This document shows positions 1-10,700 of a stretch of DNA of 64,000 bases, piece by piece. Position 1 is the stretch's first letter, and each line of letters starts with the position of its first letter. The translations under genes and the position numbers were made by a program. Origin of the DNA: Arion vulgaris. Taxonomy: Eukaryota; Mollusca; Gastropoda; Stylommatophora; Arionidae. The stretch is from contig CM036754.1 in assembly GCA_020796225.1 (NCBI GenBank), positions 67,758,000 to 67,821,999 on the forward strand, given 5' to 3'. The notes under the pieces are model-generated. The model was not told the DNA's origin and did no database searches. It saw only the letters and a program-made list of their open reading frames with translations.

Positions 1-585
1 CACATGGAACAGACTAGTCTCTATATAGAATCAAGTATAGCACATGTGACAAACTACGTATTATCTCTATATAGAATCATATATAGCACATGTGTTAACA
101 CAGCAAAGAATGTATCTCACGCTGGACAAGTCGTGATTTGTTTATCTAACTCTAGCGTGCCCCCTCCCCTCCTCCATATTTCATCTATCACTGAGTCAAT
201 TTGGTGATAGTATGACTTGATGAGAATACTAAATGATGTTCTGTTTTGCTGACACCACATATTACTTTCTCAATACTTGAAAGTCATTTTGTGGACAAAT
301 GTATCCATTCATTGAAAGCAATTCAATATTTGATTTGTGTATATTATTTGAACCAATATTTTTGTCTTGATGTATAAAACTGTTAGAACAAAATTTGATA
401 CTTCCTTTTTGTTTCTGGAAGGAATATTTGTATGCGGTCAAGTATCTTAGGTGCCCCCAATAGTTTTTTGGGGCCTAGCAAGGGGCTCTTCCTCATTCCA
501 GTAATATGTCATTCTTACAAGATAGATGGCCTGTCACAATTCACTTTGTTACAGAAATTAGCAAATCTATTGATCTCATGCGCAC
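1..585. other. Intergenic AT-rich DNA, no gene seen
   Basis: No coding exon, splice pattern or recognisable repeat family is visible. A short sub-repeat (tctctatatagaatca) occurs near 17-75. The only ORFs are short and low-complexity. Confidence 0.5.
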
Positions 586-1595
586 CCCAGTGTAATGTAT
601 GGTAACTAACTTCAATGTAGTTGTTGACTCCTGATCTTAGTGTAATGTATGTAACTCTCAATGTAGTTGTTGACTCTGATCTTAGTGTAATGTATGGTAC
701 TAACTTCAATGTAGCTGTTGACTCCTGATCTTAGGTAATGTATGGTAACTAACTTCAATGTAGTTGTTGACTCCTGATCTTAGCATAATGTATGGTATAC
801 TAACCTTCAATTGCTAATGTTGTTGACTCCTGATCTTAGTGTAATGTATGGTGCTAACTTCAATGTAGTGTTGACTCCTGATCTTAGCGTAATGTATGGT
901 AACTAACTTCAATGTAGTTGTTGACTCCTGATCTTAGTGTAATGTATGGTAACTAACTTCAATGTAGTTGTTGACTCCTGACCTTAGCGTAATGTATGGT
1001 AACTCTTCTTCTTGTGCTCTTTGACCAATTTTAATCACTCTTTGTGATATGTTTGATCTTTGCCAAGAACGTGTATACGTTGCACATTGGTTTGGTAGGC
1101 CCCTAAACGCATAGACTTCTACACGTTTAGGACAAGTGCATCCGATTTCAGCCAAACCTCCTTAGTCGCCTCTTACGACATGGTGGCAGGTAACAGTGGT
1201 TCTATTCTTTACACCCCAAATTTGGGCCCGGTAACCACTCGGGCGCTGTATGGTAACTAACTTCAATGTAGTTGTTGACTCCTGATCTTAGTGTAATGTA
1301 TGGTGGCTAACTTCAATGTAGCTGTTGACTCCTGATCTTAGTGTAATGTATGGTAACTAACTTCAATGTAGTTGTTGACTCCTGATCTTGTATGTATGTA
1401 ACAACTCAATGTGACTGATAGTGGATTAACTTCAATGTAGTTGTTGACTCCTGATCTAAGTGTAATGTATGGTGGCTAACTTCAATGTAGTCGTTAACTC
1501 CTGATCTTAACGTAATGTATGGTAGTTAACTTCAATGTACTGGTTGACTCCTGATCTTAGTGTAATGTATGGTAACTAACTTCAATATACCCTCC
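586..1595. repeat. 50-bp minisatellite, interrupted by a SINE
   Basis: About 18 imperfect copies of a roughly 50-bp unit containing ggtaactaacttcaatgtag and ttgttgactcctgatctta. The array is split at 1005-1246 by a SINE insertion, and the repeat resumes on the far side within a duplicated piece of the unit. Copies differ by small indels (for example near 800-880). No coding capacity. Confidence 0.9.
1005..1246 (-). mobile_element. SINE-1a copy with 12-bp target-site duplication
   Basis: A 242-bp SINE in reverse orientation. It is flanked by the perfect 12-bp duplication tgtatggtaact (993-1004 and 1247-1258), which is part of the host minisatellite. Reading the minus strand, the head is cgcccgagtggttaccgg, resembling the A box of a tRNA-Leu/Ser type promoter. 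The core (catgtcgtaagaggcgacta type) and a 3' part ending in a (GAA)n-like tail follow. Same family as 4249-4502, 13857-14101 and 52098-52345. Confidence 0.88.
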
Positions 1596-1822
1596 ATATA
1601 CCTCAAGGAACTGCCATGCAGTGAACTCTGAAGGGAAAGTAAAGAAAAACATCCTGGTGGAGAACAGTATAGGAGGAGATAAAGAGTGTATCATAAATGT
1701 CCTCTGCTACAAACATGGGTGAAATTGTTGAATCAGATACATTGAACATGCTGGTTGAAATAAAGGGAGATAAACATGGACAAGCATATAGATACTGTTA
1801 GCAGGATAGAGAAAGGAGATAG

Positions 1823-2005
1823 CAACACCTGGTAGGAACACTTGAGTTGGCTACTGCATTGGAAGATGTAGCCAGCATACATACATTTGCTTAATGTCGA
1901 TCGAGTGAACTGAGCTACCAACACCTGGTAGGAACACTTGAGTTGGCTACTGCATTGGAAGATGTAGCCAGCATACATACATTTGCTTAATGTCGATCGA
2001 GTGAA
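1823..2005. repeat. Two-copy 96-bp tandem duplication
   Basis: The segment beginning caacacctggtaggaacact and ending atgtcgatcgagtgaa occurs twice, offset by 96 bp (starts 1823 and 1919). The copies are nearly identical, so the duplication is recent. No coding function seen. Confidence 0.85.
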
Positions 2006-2054
2006 ATTCTCATTTTGAAATGATTACTGAAGTGGATCAACACATTTAAAAAAA

Positions 2055-2515
2055 AATTAAAGCCATCTTTCTCTTCCTCTGCCTTATGTATCTTAAACCC
2101 CGATTGCAGCATAGACCCTCAACCAACTCTTCCTATCTTTAGCTGTCTCTTGCAGCTTCTTTGAGCTCTTCATTATAACATTAATCTCTTGTCTCCAAAT
2201 CACTTCTTGTAATCACCAAATGTATTTCTAAGTTTTCTCTCAATCTCTTTTCCTGCGACTTTCAGGAAAGGACCCATCTTGTTTTTTCCCCTCTGATTTT
2301 CTTAGGGTGTGTCCTATTCAGTGTCATCATCTTCCCTTCACCTCTTGGTTTACTGGGATCTGTCTCATTCTCTCCATAAGCTCTCCATCTGTGAAGCTTA
2401 TCATACCATCTCAGTCCATCTACTCTGCGCAGACACCAGTTGATGAAATTTTGCAGTTTATGCATTATTGTTCTAGTTGTTTTCCATGTTTCTGACGAAT
2501 ACAGCAAAACTACTT
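2055..2515 (-). mobile_element. LINE 3' end fragment (RTE/CR1-like reverse transcriptase C-terminus)
   Basis: On the minus strand, frames broken by indels encode LYSSETWKTTRTIMHKLQNF, then a Trp/Arg-rich region, then ELQETAKDRKSWLRVYA-like residues. This is the order seen in the C-terminal part of RTE/CR1-type non-LTR ORF2 proteins. Related 3' fragments occur at 5400-5560 (+), 14520-15140 (-) and 31390-31640 (-). Exact clade not assigned. Pseudogenised. Confidence 0.7.
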
Positions 2516-2529
2516 GTTAAATATATGGC

Positions 2530-2840
2530 TTGTCTCCTACTGCTAAAGCGATACAGCTATAAAATTGTTGCATAATCCTCAATTTATTTGTTTTCCCCCT
2601 TAGGCGAGAGCAATACAACTATAAAATTGTTGCATAATTCTCAATTTATATGTTTGCCGCCTTCTGCCGAAGTGATATAACTACACAATTGTTGCATAAT
2701 CCTCAATTTATTTGTTTGCCCCCTTATGCGAGAGCGGTACAACTATAAAATTGTTACATAATCCTCAATTTATTTGTTTTCTCCCTTCTGCTGAAGCGAT
2801 ACAACTATAACATTGTTGCATAATCCTACATAAATTTGTT
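2530..2840. repeat. About 60-bp tandem repeat, 5 copies
   Basis: Five imperfect copies of a unit containing gatacaactataaaattgtt and cataatcctcaatttattt, spaced about 60 bp apart. AT-rich and non-coding. Confidence 0.85.
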
Positions 2841-3239
2841 GCATTTGCTTGCAAAATTATTTTGTACATATTTTGGGGGTGGGGAAGTGTACAGCAAACA
2901 ATCATCTGTTACATAACACATCAAACTTGTCATTGTTTTATAACTTGCTGTTTGTTTTTCTCACATTTTGTTTTACCTACGTGCTCACAGTGAGTTAATT
3001 CACATACAAAACAGAACATATTCCACATAATTTATTGTGTACATATAACAACATATTTTTCTACTCTTTGATCACTGTTATTTTAACTTTGCTTTGTTGT
3101 GAAATCTGGCATAACTAGGATAGAACCAGTGATTGGCTGATTTTTTCTATTTGGATGCAGATAACTAATAAAGATACATAACTTTTTTCCCCTTTCAAAG
3201 TCTTTTGTATGTTTGTGTTGATATGTGTGTGTGGGTATG
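2841..3239. other. Intergenic, nothing recognised
   Basis: AT-rich sequence with no exon, repeat family or promoter I can support. Confidence 0.4.
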
Positions 3240-3400
3240 TGTAAGGAGTCTCTGTGGCATAGTGGTTAAACAGTTGGATCTACATGGTCATGCTTTTGTT
3301 TTTCTATGTCTCGTGTTCAATTTGAGCACATAGCAGAACCCAGAGGCCCCACTATCATTAAGGGCCAGCCCCACCAATAATAATGAGTAACGTGTAATTA
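3240..3400 (+). mobile_element. tRNA-derived SINE fragment (family 3)
   Basis: Begins gagtctctgtggcatagtgg, resembling a tRNA A box (tggcatagtggtt). A weak B box follows (gtgttcaatttgag, about 3317). A related copy with a better B box (ggttcaaattcga) lies at 32240-32420. No clear target-site duplication found. Confidence 0.5.
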
Positions 3401-3435
3401 TTTTATAAATTATTTGTTCCATATTAAAATTTTTT

Positions 3436-3900
3436 TTAAATGTTAACATGATATTGATTAGATTTATGTACATGGCAAGCGTAGGGGTGAGCGGACCACC
3501 CAAATGTGCAGAAAATCTGGAAAGCCCAACAGCGGAATGAATCCAGTGCGTGTTTCCGCTCGCAGGGAACTACTACTGCCTTGTAGTTAGATTGGGGACA
3601 ATCAAAGGCTAGCGGAGTAAACTGTACACAAAACTGGACGGCAGGCAAACCAAGTAGTTCAAATAAAGACCAGTAACCTGGGTAGATAATGCTCAGCAAC
3701 CCGGGAGGGTAGGTCGTCTAAGGGTTGCTACCCTAAAAGAAAATAGCAACCTGCTACCTTGCAGGTCGTCTGGGGACAGCCAAGCTGACGAGAGCAAACC
3801 CAGTTGAAACACTGGCTGAAACCGGACACGTCACCGAAGGATAAACTCCAAATGGCGCTGAATGATGTGGCGTATAAACGTTCTTGGCAAAGGTTGTTAT
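3436..3900. mobile_element. GC-richer unclassified repeat, possibly a LINE 5' region
   Basis: Composition is distinctly more GC-rich than its surroundings. It contains phrases such as aacctgctaccttgcaggtc that partly match the 5' region of the LINE at 26453 (aacctgctgccttgtaggtt). I infer a 5' untranslated fragment of a non-LTR element. No ORF of note. Confidence 0.35.
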
Positions 3901-4248
3901 ATATCAAATAAGAATGATCAAAATGGCGAAAAGAACGATCGGAGAGATCTCGTACAGTTCACAAGTTTACCTAGCAGATTATACATTAAAAAATCACCTA
4001 ATATGTATATAGTCGCGTGGTCTCACTCGTAAGTTCATGGTTTGTCATGTGGGTGACTCATGCCTTGAAGGATGATAATTCCCGTTCCAGCTAATTTTGT
4101 TTATTAAAATCTTCTCTAGGCGCTCATGTCGTTTGTTGTGTCCGAAATATTTAATTGTTCTTGATTTTATGTTATTTAATAGCCAACTCTATTTAATCTC
4201 AAGCTGTTGCAGAACAGAAGCATTTGTTCATTTCTCGAAAGATGGAAT

Positions 4249-4502
4249 CTTCTTCTTCTTTGCGTTCGTTCTTTACGACCAATTTTAATCACTCTTTGCG
4301 ATATGTTTGATCTTTGCCAAGAACATGTATACGTTGCACATTGGTTTGGTAGGCCCCTAAACACATACGACTTCTACATGTTTAGGACATGTGCATCCGA
4401 TTTCAGCCAAACCTCCTTAGTTGTCTCTTACGACATGCGTGGCAGGTAACAGTGGTTCTATTCTTTACACCCCAAATTTGGGTCCCGGTAACCACTTGGG
4501 CG
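4249..4502 (-). mobile_element. SINE-1a copy with 12-bp target-site duplication
   Basis: A 254-bp reverse-oriented SINE between perfect copies of gaaagatggaat (4237-4248 and 4503-4514). Read on the minus strand it runs from cgcccaagtggttaccggga through the conserved core (catgtcgtaagagacaacta) to a (GAA)n tail, seen here as cttcttcttc at 4249. The perfect duplication sets both ends of the family. Confidence 0.92.
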
Positions 4503-4514
4503 GAAAGATGGAAT

Positions 4515-4849
4515 AACTTCCTGGAATATACAAATAATAGTAAATGCTCCAAAACCATGATTTTCAAAGTTTTGTCGGGCCCCACCAAGAATAATGACCA
4601 TGAGCCGCCACTGGCAGAACCATTGGCAGTTCAAAATCAAGAAGAGCAGGCTGGAAAGCCTATGCCTGGACAAAATTCATTAGAAACGTTTAAAAATAAA
4701 ATTCCTTCAAAAATATCTTAACCATCTTAAAAATTACACTGGGACCCTGCCGGTGCTCCAGAGTTCGTGCACTGCAGCTAAAAGGGGATATTCCTGTTTT
4801 AAGAAAGATATAGGAGCACACATGGTTACTCACCGAAGTGCAATGATGA
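4515..4849. other. Intergenic with a short low-copy repeat
   Basis: No gene. The stretch at about 4780-4850 (aagaaagatataggagcaca, then ggttactcaccgaagtg) is recognisably repeated near 24650-24725, indicating an unclassified dispersed repeat. Confidence 0.4.
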
Positions 4850-5100
4850 TTGTCGGGCTCACAAGGGAATCAAAGAATAGTAGCAGTGCAACCTACAAGG
4901 CATGTCGTAAGATGCGACTGAGGTAGGGGCCTAGGAAGCAACCTTGCAAATAAAAAGCGTAGCAGAAATCGGATGTGCTGGCCTATGGATTGTAGGCACA
5001 CATCTGGCACAACATAAATTGCTCTTAGGATCAGATCACATACAAATCACAAAGAGTAATTTAACAAGTGGTTGATATGGAACGTTCCAAGAAGCAGAAG
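4850..5100 (+). mobile_element. SINE-1b copy
   Basis: Contains the subfamily landmarks in order: caaagaatagtagcagtgca, catgtcgtaag core, gaaatcggatgtgctggcct, atcacatacaaatcacaaag and gtggttgatatggaacgttc, with a short GAAG-rich tail. No target-site duplication found. Shares blocks with SINE-1a but has a different middle. Confidence 0.8.
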
Positions 5101-5199
5101 ATGAAAATGACAAAGTTTTGAAAAAATGGAATAGTCAATCAACTTTTGATAATCTAACTCAGATCTATAACCCATAGTCTCGCAGTTTGTTATCGGCAC

Positions 5200-5400
5200 A
5201 GCAAAGAATGGTAATACTGTATCCTACCATACATGTAAGAAACGACTAAGGAGGAACATGCCTATTTGTCGCCAGAGCCCTACGATAAGAAAAGAATAGT
5301 AAAACTGCGACCTACAAGGAATGATGTAAGAGACGAATATGGTTAGGTTGATGCTGGCTACGGCAGAAAACTTAAGCTGCAAAATCTAACCAACCAGGAA
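5200..5400 (+). mobile_element. Degenerate SINE-1 related fragments
   Basis: Two decayed SINE heads in a row: aagaatggtaatactgtatc with aagaaacgactaaggagg, then aagaatagtaaaactgcgac with gtaagagacga. Each matches the first 80 bases of the SINE-1 family. Confidence 0.55.
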
Positions 5401-5565
5401 CAAGTAAAATAAGATATGTCAACCAAGAGCGATGGAGTCTCTTCTAACACGGAAGGCATTGAAAGAACTGCAAGATATAGCTAAAGACATGACGCCTTGG
5501 TTGAGCGCCTATGCCCCGACCAAGGTTTAAAAAGGCACAGTATAGAGAAAGAGATCCCACAGTCT
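5400..5565 (+). mobile_element. LINE 3' end fragment
   Basis: Encodes LQDIAKDMTPWLSAYAPTKV followed by a stop. This is the sense-strand equivalent of the minus-strand LINE C-terminus at 2055-2515. Short and 5'-truncated. Confidence 0.55.
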
Positions 5566-5823
5566 ATTGATTTCTTATTGCCTGATATATAATGTGTATA
5601 ATTATTATATATATATTGTAAGATTTCTAGTTATGATTTAGTTGAACATGGTAACCAAGTGTAAACAATGGCTGCTAAGAACAGTGTGAAGGTTACCATT
5701 CTGTACATACTGGTATGGCTAACGAGGCTAAGATCTGCATGCATTCCGTCGTGGTAAAGGTACTTAAAAACCCATATCAGTCTACAAGATTTAATACAAT
5801 CATAGTAAACAGCTTATATTTAT
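5566..5823. other. Intergenic spacer
   Basis: AT-rich spacer with no gene or repeat family recognised. Confidence 0.4.
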
Positions 5824-7165
5824 AGAGCAAGAAAAGGCATTTGATAGAGTAAACAGATGCAAATTATGGAAGATTCTTGAAGAATATGGCGTCCAGGGAC
5901 AACTATTAGGTAATATCATGGACTTATATCAAGATAGCCAGAGTACAGTAAGAACAACAGAAGGAATGACCGACTGGTTCTCCATTACATCAGGTGTCAG
6001 ACAAGGTTGTGTCCTCTCTCACCACTACTCTTTATTGCATATATGGATAAAATAACTCAGTCAGATAATTATGAAATAAATGAACTGCTTTTTGCAGATG
6101 ATCAGTGCCTGATACACCAAAATGAACAAGATCTACAACAATTGACGCCCTGACCAAAATTGTAAAACTCATGACATGAAAATCAACAACACTAAAACAG
6201 AAATAATGAATATGGGAAGAAAACATAATAATCTAGACATCCATGTCAATGACACTACAATAAACCAAGTGAAAGAATTCAAATACTTAGGAAACATATT
6301 CACAGAAGACGGAAGACTAGATAAAGAGATAGAGGCTAGAGTGCAAAAGCAAATGCTGTAACCTACCAGCTAGCCCCATTGTTAAGGCACCCTAAAATGT
6401 CGCTGACAGATAAGCAACAGATGATCAACAGCATTGTTATACCTACTTTGTGTTACCAGAACCAAACATGGACAATGAGCAAGGCGGTAAAAAAAATAAC
6501 TACATGTGAAATACGCTGCCTGCGAAAAGTTACCAACAACACCAGAAAAGAGTCACCAACATCAGCATAAGAAAGAAAGTTGGCACAGAACCTTGCTTGA
6601 GTTACATTGAGAAACAAAGAATGAAGTGGTTTGGCCACTTAATAAGAATGCATCCAAACTCCACAGTATACAGTCTTCTACGGGGGACTGCCTAGAGTAG
6701 TTGATAGTAGCTCGGCTGCTAGCTGTGAGACGACTCATAGCTCGAGTTCGAACCTAATGTCCGGCATTTGTTCGAGTCCCTGGTCTTACTCAGGACGATA
6801 ACGTGAGTACTTCTGAAGTCGGAGAAAATCTGCCTGTATGGCGAGGGAATACTAATTACGAGTACATTGAGCACACGGCTGCACAGTGTAAAGTAATTTA
6901 CAATATGCACGCTGCTGCCATTGTAAGAAATTGGAAAAACGGATTTTCACGCAAAAATCAGTTTCAGAGATGAAACTTCGTCTGAGTTGAAAGCGGAAAA
7001 AAAACAGTCTTCTACAACAGAACATCAGAAAGAAGGCGCGAGGAAGACCACGAAAAGATGGTTAGATGGCATAGCAGAATTCTGTCAAAGAGCAAAACTA
7101 ACAATCCACCAGAACAGCGAAAGACAAAAATAGAAAACCGCGACACTGGGCAATAAACGGGTAGC
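5824..7165 (+). mobile_element. Degenerate non-LTR retrotransposon, reverse transcriptase to 3' end
   Basis: Successive reading-frame pieces give EKAFDRVNR (RT motif A region, about 5829), GVRQGCVLSP (about 5996), FADD (RT catalytic motif, about 6092), MKINNTKTEIMNMGRKHNN and YLGNIFTEDGR (6176-6361). They continue with the C-terminal region IEKQRMKWFGHLIRMHPN (about 6606-6660). The element is interrupted by a SINE at 6682-7003 and resumes at 7016 with KARGRPRKRW-like coding. Frameshifts and stops show it is dead. The 3' part matches the fragment at 55020-55500. Confidence 0.85.
6682..7003 (+). mobile_element. tRNA-derived SINE with poly(A) tail (SINE-2), nested in a LINE
   Basis: A 322-bp insertion between perfect 12-bp duplications acagtcttctac (6670-6681 and 7004-7015). 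The head gggggactgcctagagtagt carries tRNA-like boxes: A-box-like tagctcggctgctagc and B-box-like agttcgaacc. The 3' end is ttgaaagcgg plus an A tail. Other copies: 14611-14945 (+) and 50853-51194 (-). It inserted after the LINE had decayed or landed. Confidence 0.92.
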
Positions 7166-7686
7166 GGTGTAACGACAAAAGAAATCTACGAGAAGGGAAT
7201 CAACCCTTTAATCTTCAGCATGTTTTCAAGGTTGAGAATGAAATTCGGTAATGTCCCCTATAGAGTAGAATGACTGCGCCTTTAGCCTAAGTTTGCCAAG
7301 CAGGATATGGAAAACTACCCCGTTCAAACTTGCTGCCAGTAAAATAAAACACCCAATGCAGAGTGAAGAGAAAAATAAGTGCCAATGTCTACTCCCTAGG
7401 GGAGTGGGGGAAGGGATAGCAAATAAACAATCTAGAAGCTCTCGCACATACAAACCCTCTCCACTCTCTCGTTGCGCGCGATGTGTGGCTTCACAACCAC
7501 AGACCATGTGACCCTCCTCGTCAAACCAGAACTGTGACTATATGACTCATCCGGGCATCTGCCGAGCCATAATCCGGCTAAAAATCTATTTTTATCCCTG
7601 TTGAGATCTGTTGAGCGTCTGCACATAGAATTCTGCAAGGCACCACTGTATGTTCATTACGATTAGAAAAATCCACTTTTCCCCCC
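7166..7686 (+). promoter_or_regulatory. Presumed BCL7 promoter and 5' UTR region
   Basis: The 520 bp upstream of the BCL7 start include a less AT-rich patch at about 7440-7600 with cgttgcgcgcgatgtg. No TATA box is evident at a sensible distance. The transcription start cannot be placed from sequence alone. Confidence 0.35.
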
Positions 7687-7778
7687 ATGCTGTCTCGGTC
7701 AGGGAGAGCAGAAACCCGCAGCCGGGCCAAGGAGGATATCAAACGTGTGATAAATGCGATCGATAGAGTCAGAAAATG
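7687..7778 (+). CDS. BCL7: BCL7 exon 1 (start codon; residues 1-31)
   Basis: Starts ATG at 7687 and encodes [19 protein letters not shown], then [11 protein letters not shown] and the first two bases of Trp. The donor is gtaaga at 7779. This is the N-terminal half of the BCL7 domain. Confidence 0.93.
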
Positions 7779-10700
7779 GTAAGATGGTAGTTCGGGTCTC
7801 TTTGTTGTTAGCGGTGACGTCCTTCCATTGTTTTCATAGGATTTTTCCCCCTCTATAGTTATTTCATTGATTACACTGCGTGTGTTTTCATCCCAACAGG
7901 TAAGTGTTTCATAATACCACGTGCTAATGTTTACATTGAGGTTACTTAGTCTACGGCCTTGCCTTACGGACTGGGACATATTAATTACTTAGCTCGTAGC
8001 AGCTGAGGTCAAACAAGTTCGGATATCATGTGTCGGTTATAGAAGAGTAACATTACTAACATACCTCCATTTTTGCAAGAATATCATAGTATTAGTGTTC
8101 TATCACATTTAAATCTTGATTTGCCATATGATACTGAACTGGAAAATGATAAAAAAGAATTTGGTCTTCTTGTCGCGTGTATCTAGTCAAGAAATAATTC
8201 TACATTTAATAGAATCAAATTAACATTAATTTATTAATTATATCTAATCTATCATTGTCACTGATTTGTTCGTGGTTTGCCGCTAAACTAAAACTGATGC
8301 TACAGCTGAGAGCCTGTTCTATGACAATATGAGTGTTGTAACTTGCTGTAGTATAAGTATATGTATAACTTTAACTATATAAGTATCTCTAATCTTACTT
8401 GATGTGATTGAATTTACATTCAGTAGTTTTAAAACTACTTGAGCGCTGTAGCCTGTAGCTATCAGAAGTTATTGCACAATTAAGTATTATTTTTAACTGT
8501 GGTCACTGAATTTTTTTATTTTGCATACAATTGTCAGGCCATCATGATTGTAATGTTCAATTTATTAATCTTAAGTCATTGGACATCACCATTGAATTTA
8601 ACATGATTGGGCAAACCTTCATACCATCATCCCCCAATTTAATAATTTACAAAATAATTTACATTGTGAATCACTGAATGATTGTAACCTGGTGCTGTAA
8701 CTTGTAAGATAGAATGGTTCTGAATTTAAACAGTTAGTTTTTGGTGGCACTGAGTGTTTGTTTGAGATTTATGTGATTTCTCTTGGACACACAAATTTAA
8801 GTCATGTGCTCTAGATAATATTATATATGTACTTGTCAGTCACATTCATTATGACATTGACATAAGTGACACTGTCACATAATATATAATTGTCATACTA
8901 TACTACTGATATAGTGATGATTAAAAAAATCTTCATAATTACCATATTTATATAACTGATATTGCTAATATAACACATAATTGCAATATTTTTGTAACTG
9001 ATATCATTGCTAATGCAACACATTGCCATATTTATGTAACTGATATAATATAATTGCTAATATAACACATAATTGCCATATTTATGCAACTGATAATCGA
9101 TATATTGTAATATAACACAAAATTGCCATATGCAACTGACATCATTGCTAATATAACACATAATTGCCATATTTATGTAACTATATATTAGCATTTTATA
9201 ACATAGTTGCTTCATATTTATTGTAACTGATATCATTGCTAATATAACACATAATTGCAATATTTATGTAACAGATATCATTGCTAATATAACACATTGC
9301 CATATTTATGTAACTGATATCATTGCTAATATAACACATAATTGCAATATTTATATAACAGATATCATTGCTAATATAACACATAGTTGCCATATTTATG
9401 TAACTGATATCATTAGTAATATAACACATAATTGCCATATCTATGAACTGATATCATTTCTAATATAACACATAATTGCCATATTTATGTAACTGATATC
9501 ATTTCTAATATAACACATAATTGCCATATTTATGTAACTGATATCATTGCTAATATAACACATAATTGCATATTTATGTAACTGATATCATTTCTAATAT
9601 AACACATAATTGCCATATTTATGTAACTGATATCATTGCTAATATAACACATAATTGCAATATATTGAATGGGACAGATATGATGGTGTTATATTTTTAT
9701 ATTAACTTTATGTTAGACAGTAATTGCCATATCTAATAAGTTATGGACAATATCAGTGTCCTGTACTCTGCATCCAAATCTGGTATTTTATTATGTTTTG
9801 ACACAAATCAAGATGTTTGGCCAGTTTTTTTTCTCATTACAAAAATAGATAGAATCAATGTCAGCTCACTCAATGCAACCCTATTCTTGTGTCAACCCTC
9901 GTAACATGGAAGGGCACATAAGGCAGATACAATCACTGTTAGTTGCAGTAACATGCAAGAAGAGACAGTAGTTTTATCCTTCATTGCCTCGGAAACCACG
10001 CTTGAGTCAGTCACTTTCTGCTGGTTGATCAACTTTAGATTTATTGTCTCAAATATTAGTATTGGCTAGAAATTAGCCACCAGTTTTACTTTAACATCCA
10101 AGGAGAATTGATCAATGCTTCTTTTTAGATTTATTCAGTCTCAAATATTAGTATTGGCTAGAAATTAGCCACCAGTTTTACTTCAACATCCAAGATGAAT
10201 TGATCAATACTTCTTTTTAGATTTATTCAGTCTCAAATATTAGTATTGGCTAGAAATTAGCCACCAGTTTTACTTCAACATCCAAGATGAATTGATCAGT
10301 GCTTCTTAGGCTAAAAAGTTGAGAGCTCTCAGAACTCAAGCGGATATACTAAGACCAGCAAACATGGCGATTTACTGATTCTCTACTGGATTGAAAAACA
10401 GGTTGTGGCTGAATAAAATTTAGGTTCCATTTTCCAATTTGCAGATGTATGTACAAATTTAGCTGGAGTTTTCTTAACCCTTTAGTTGCTAAGGACGCAT
10501 ATAGACATTTTTCCCATTCACTGCTAAAGACGCATTCACACGTCTGTTATTATCTCTGGGCTAAAGATGTGTTAACACGTTATACATTTCTACTGTCACT
10601 GCTTAGGCATACATTCACGTTTGTGACCTAGAAACAAAGAGTAGCTATTTTTAACTCCGTCTTTGGAAAGTATGTAGCAGCGAAAGTGTTAATTATTAAC

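Noticed and set aside
4389..4721. 110-codon ORF
   Set aside because: Most of it is SINE-1a plus flanking sequence. No domain and no splice support.
7578..7979. 133-codon minus-strand ORF
   Set aside because: Antisense shadow of BCL7 exon 1 and neighbouring sequence.
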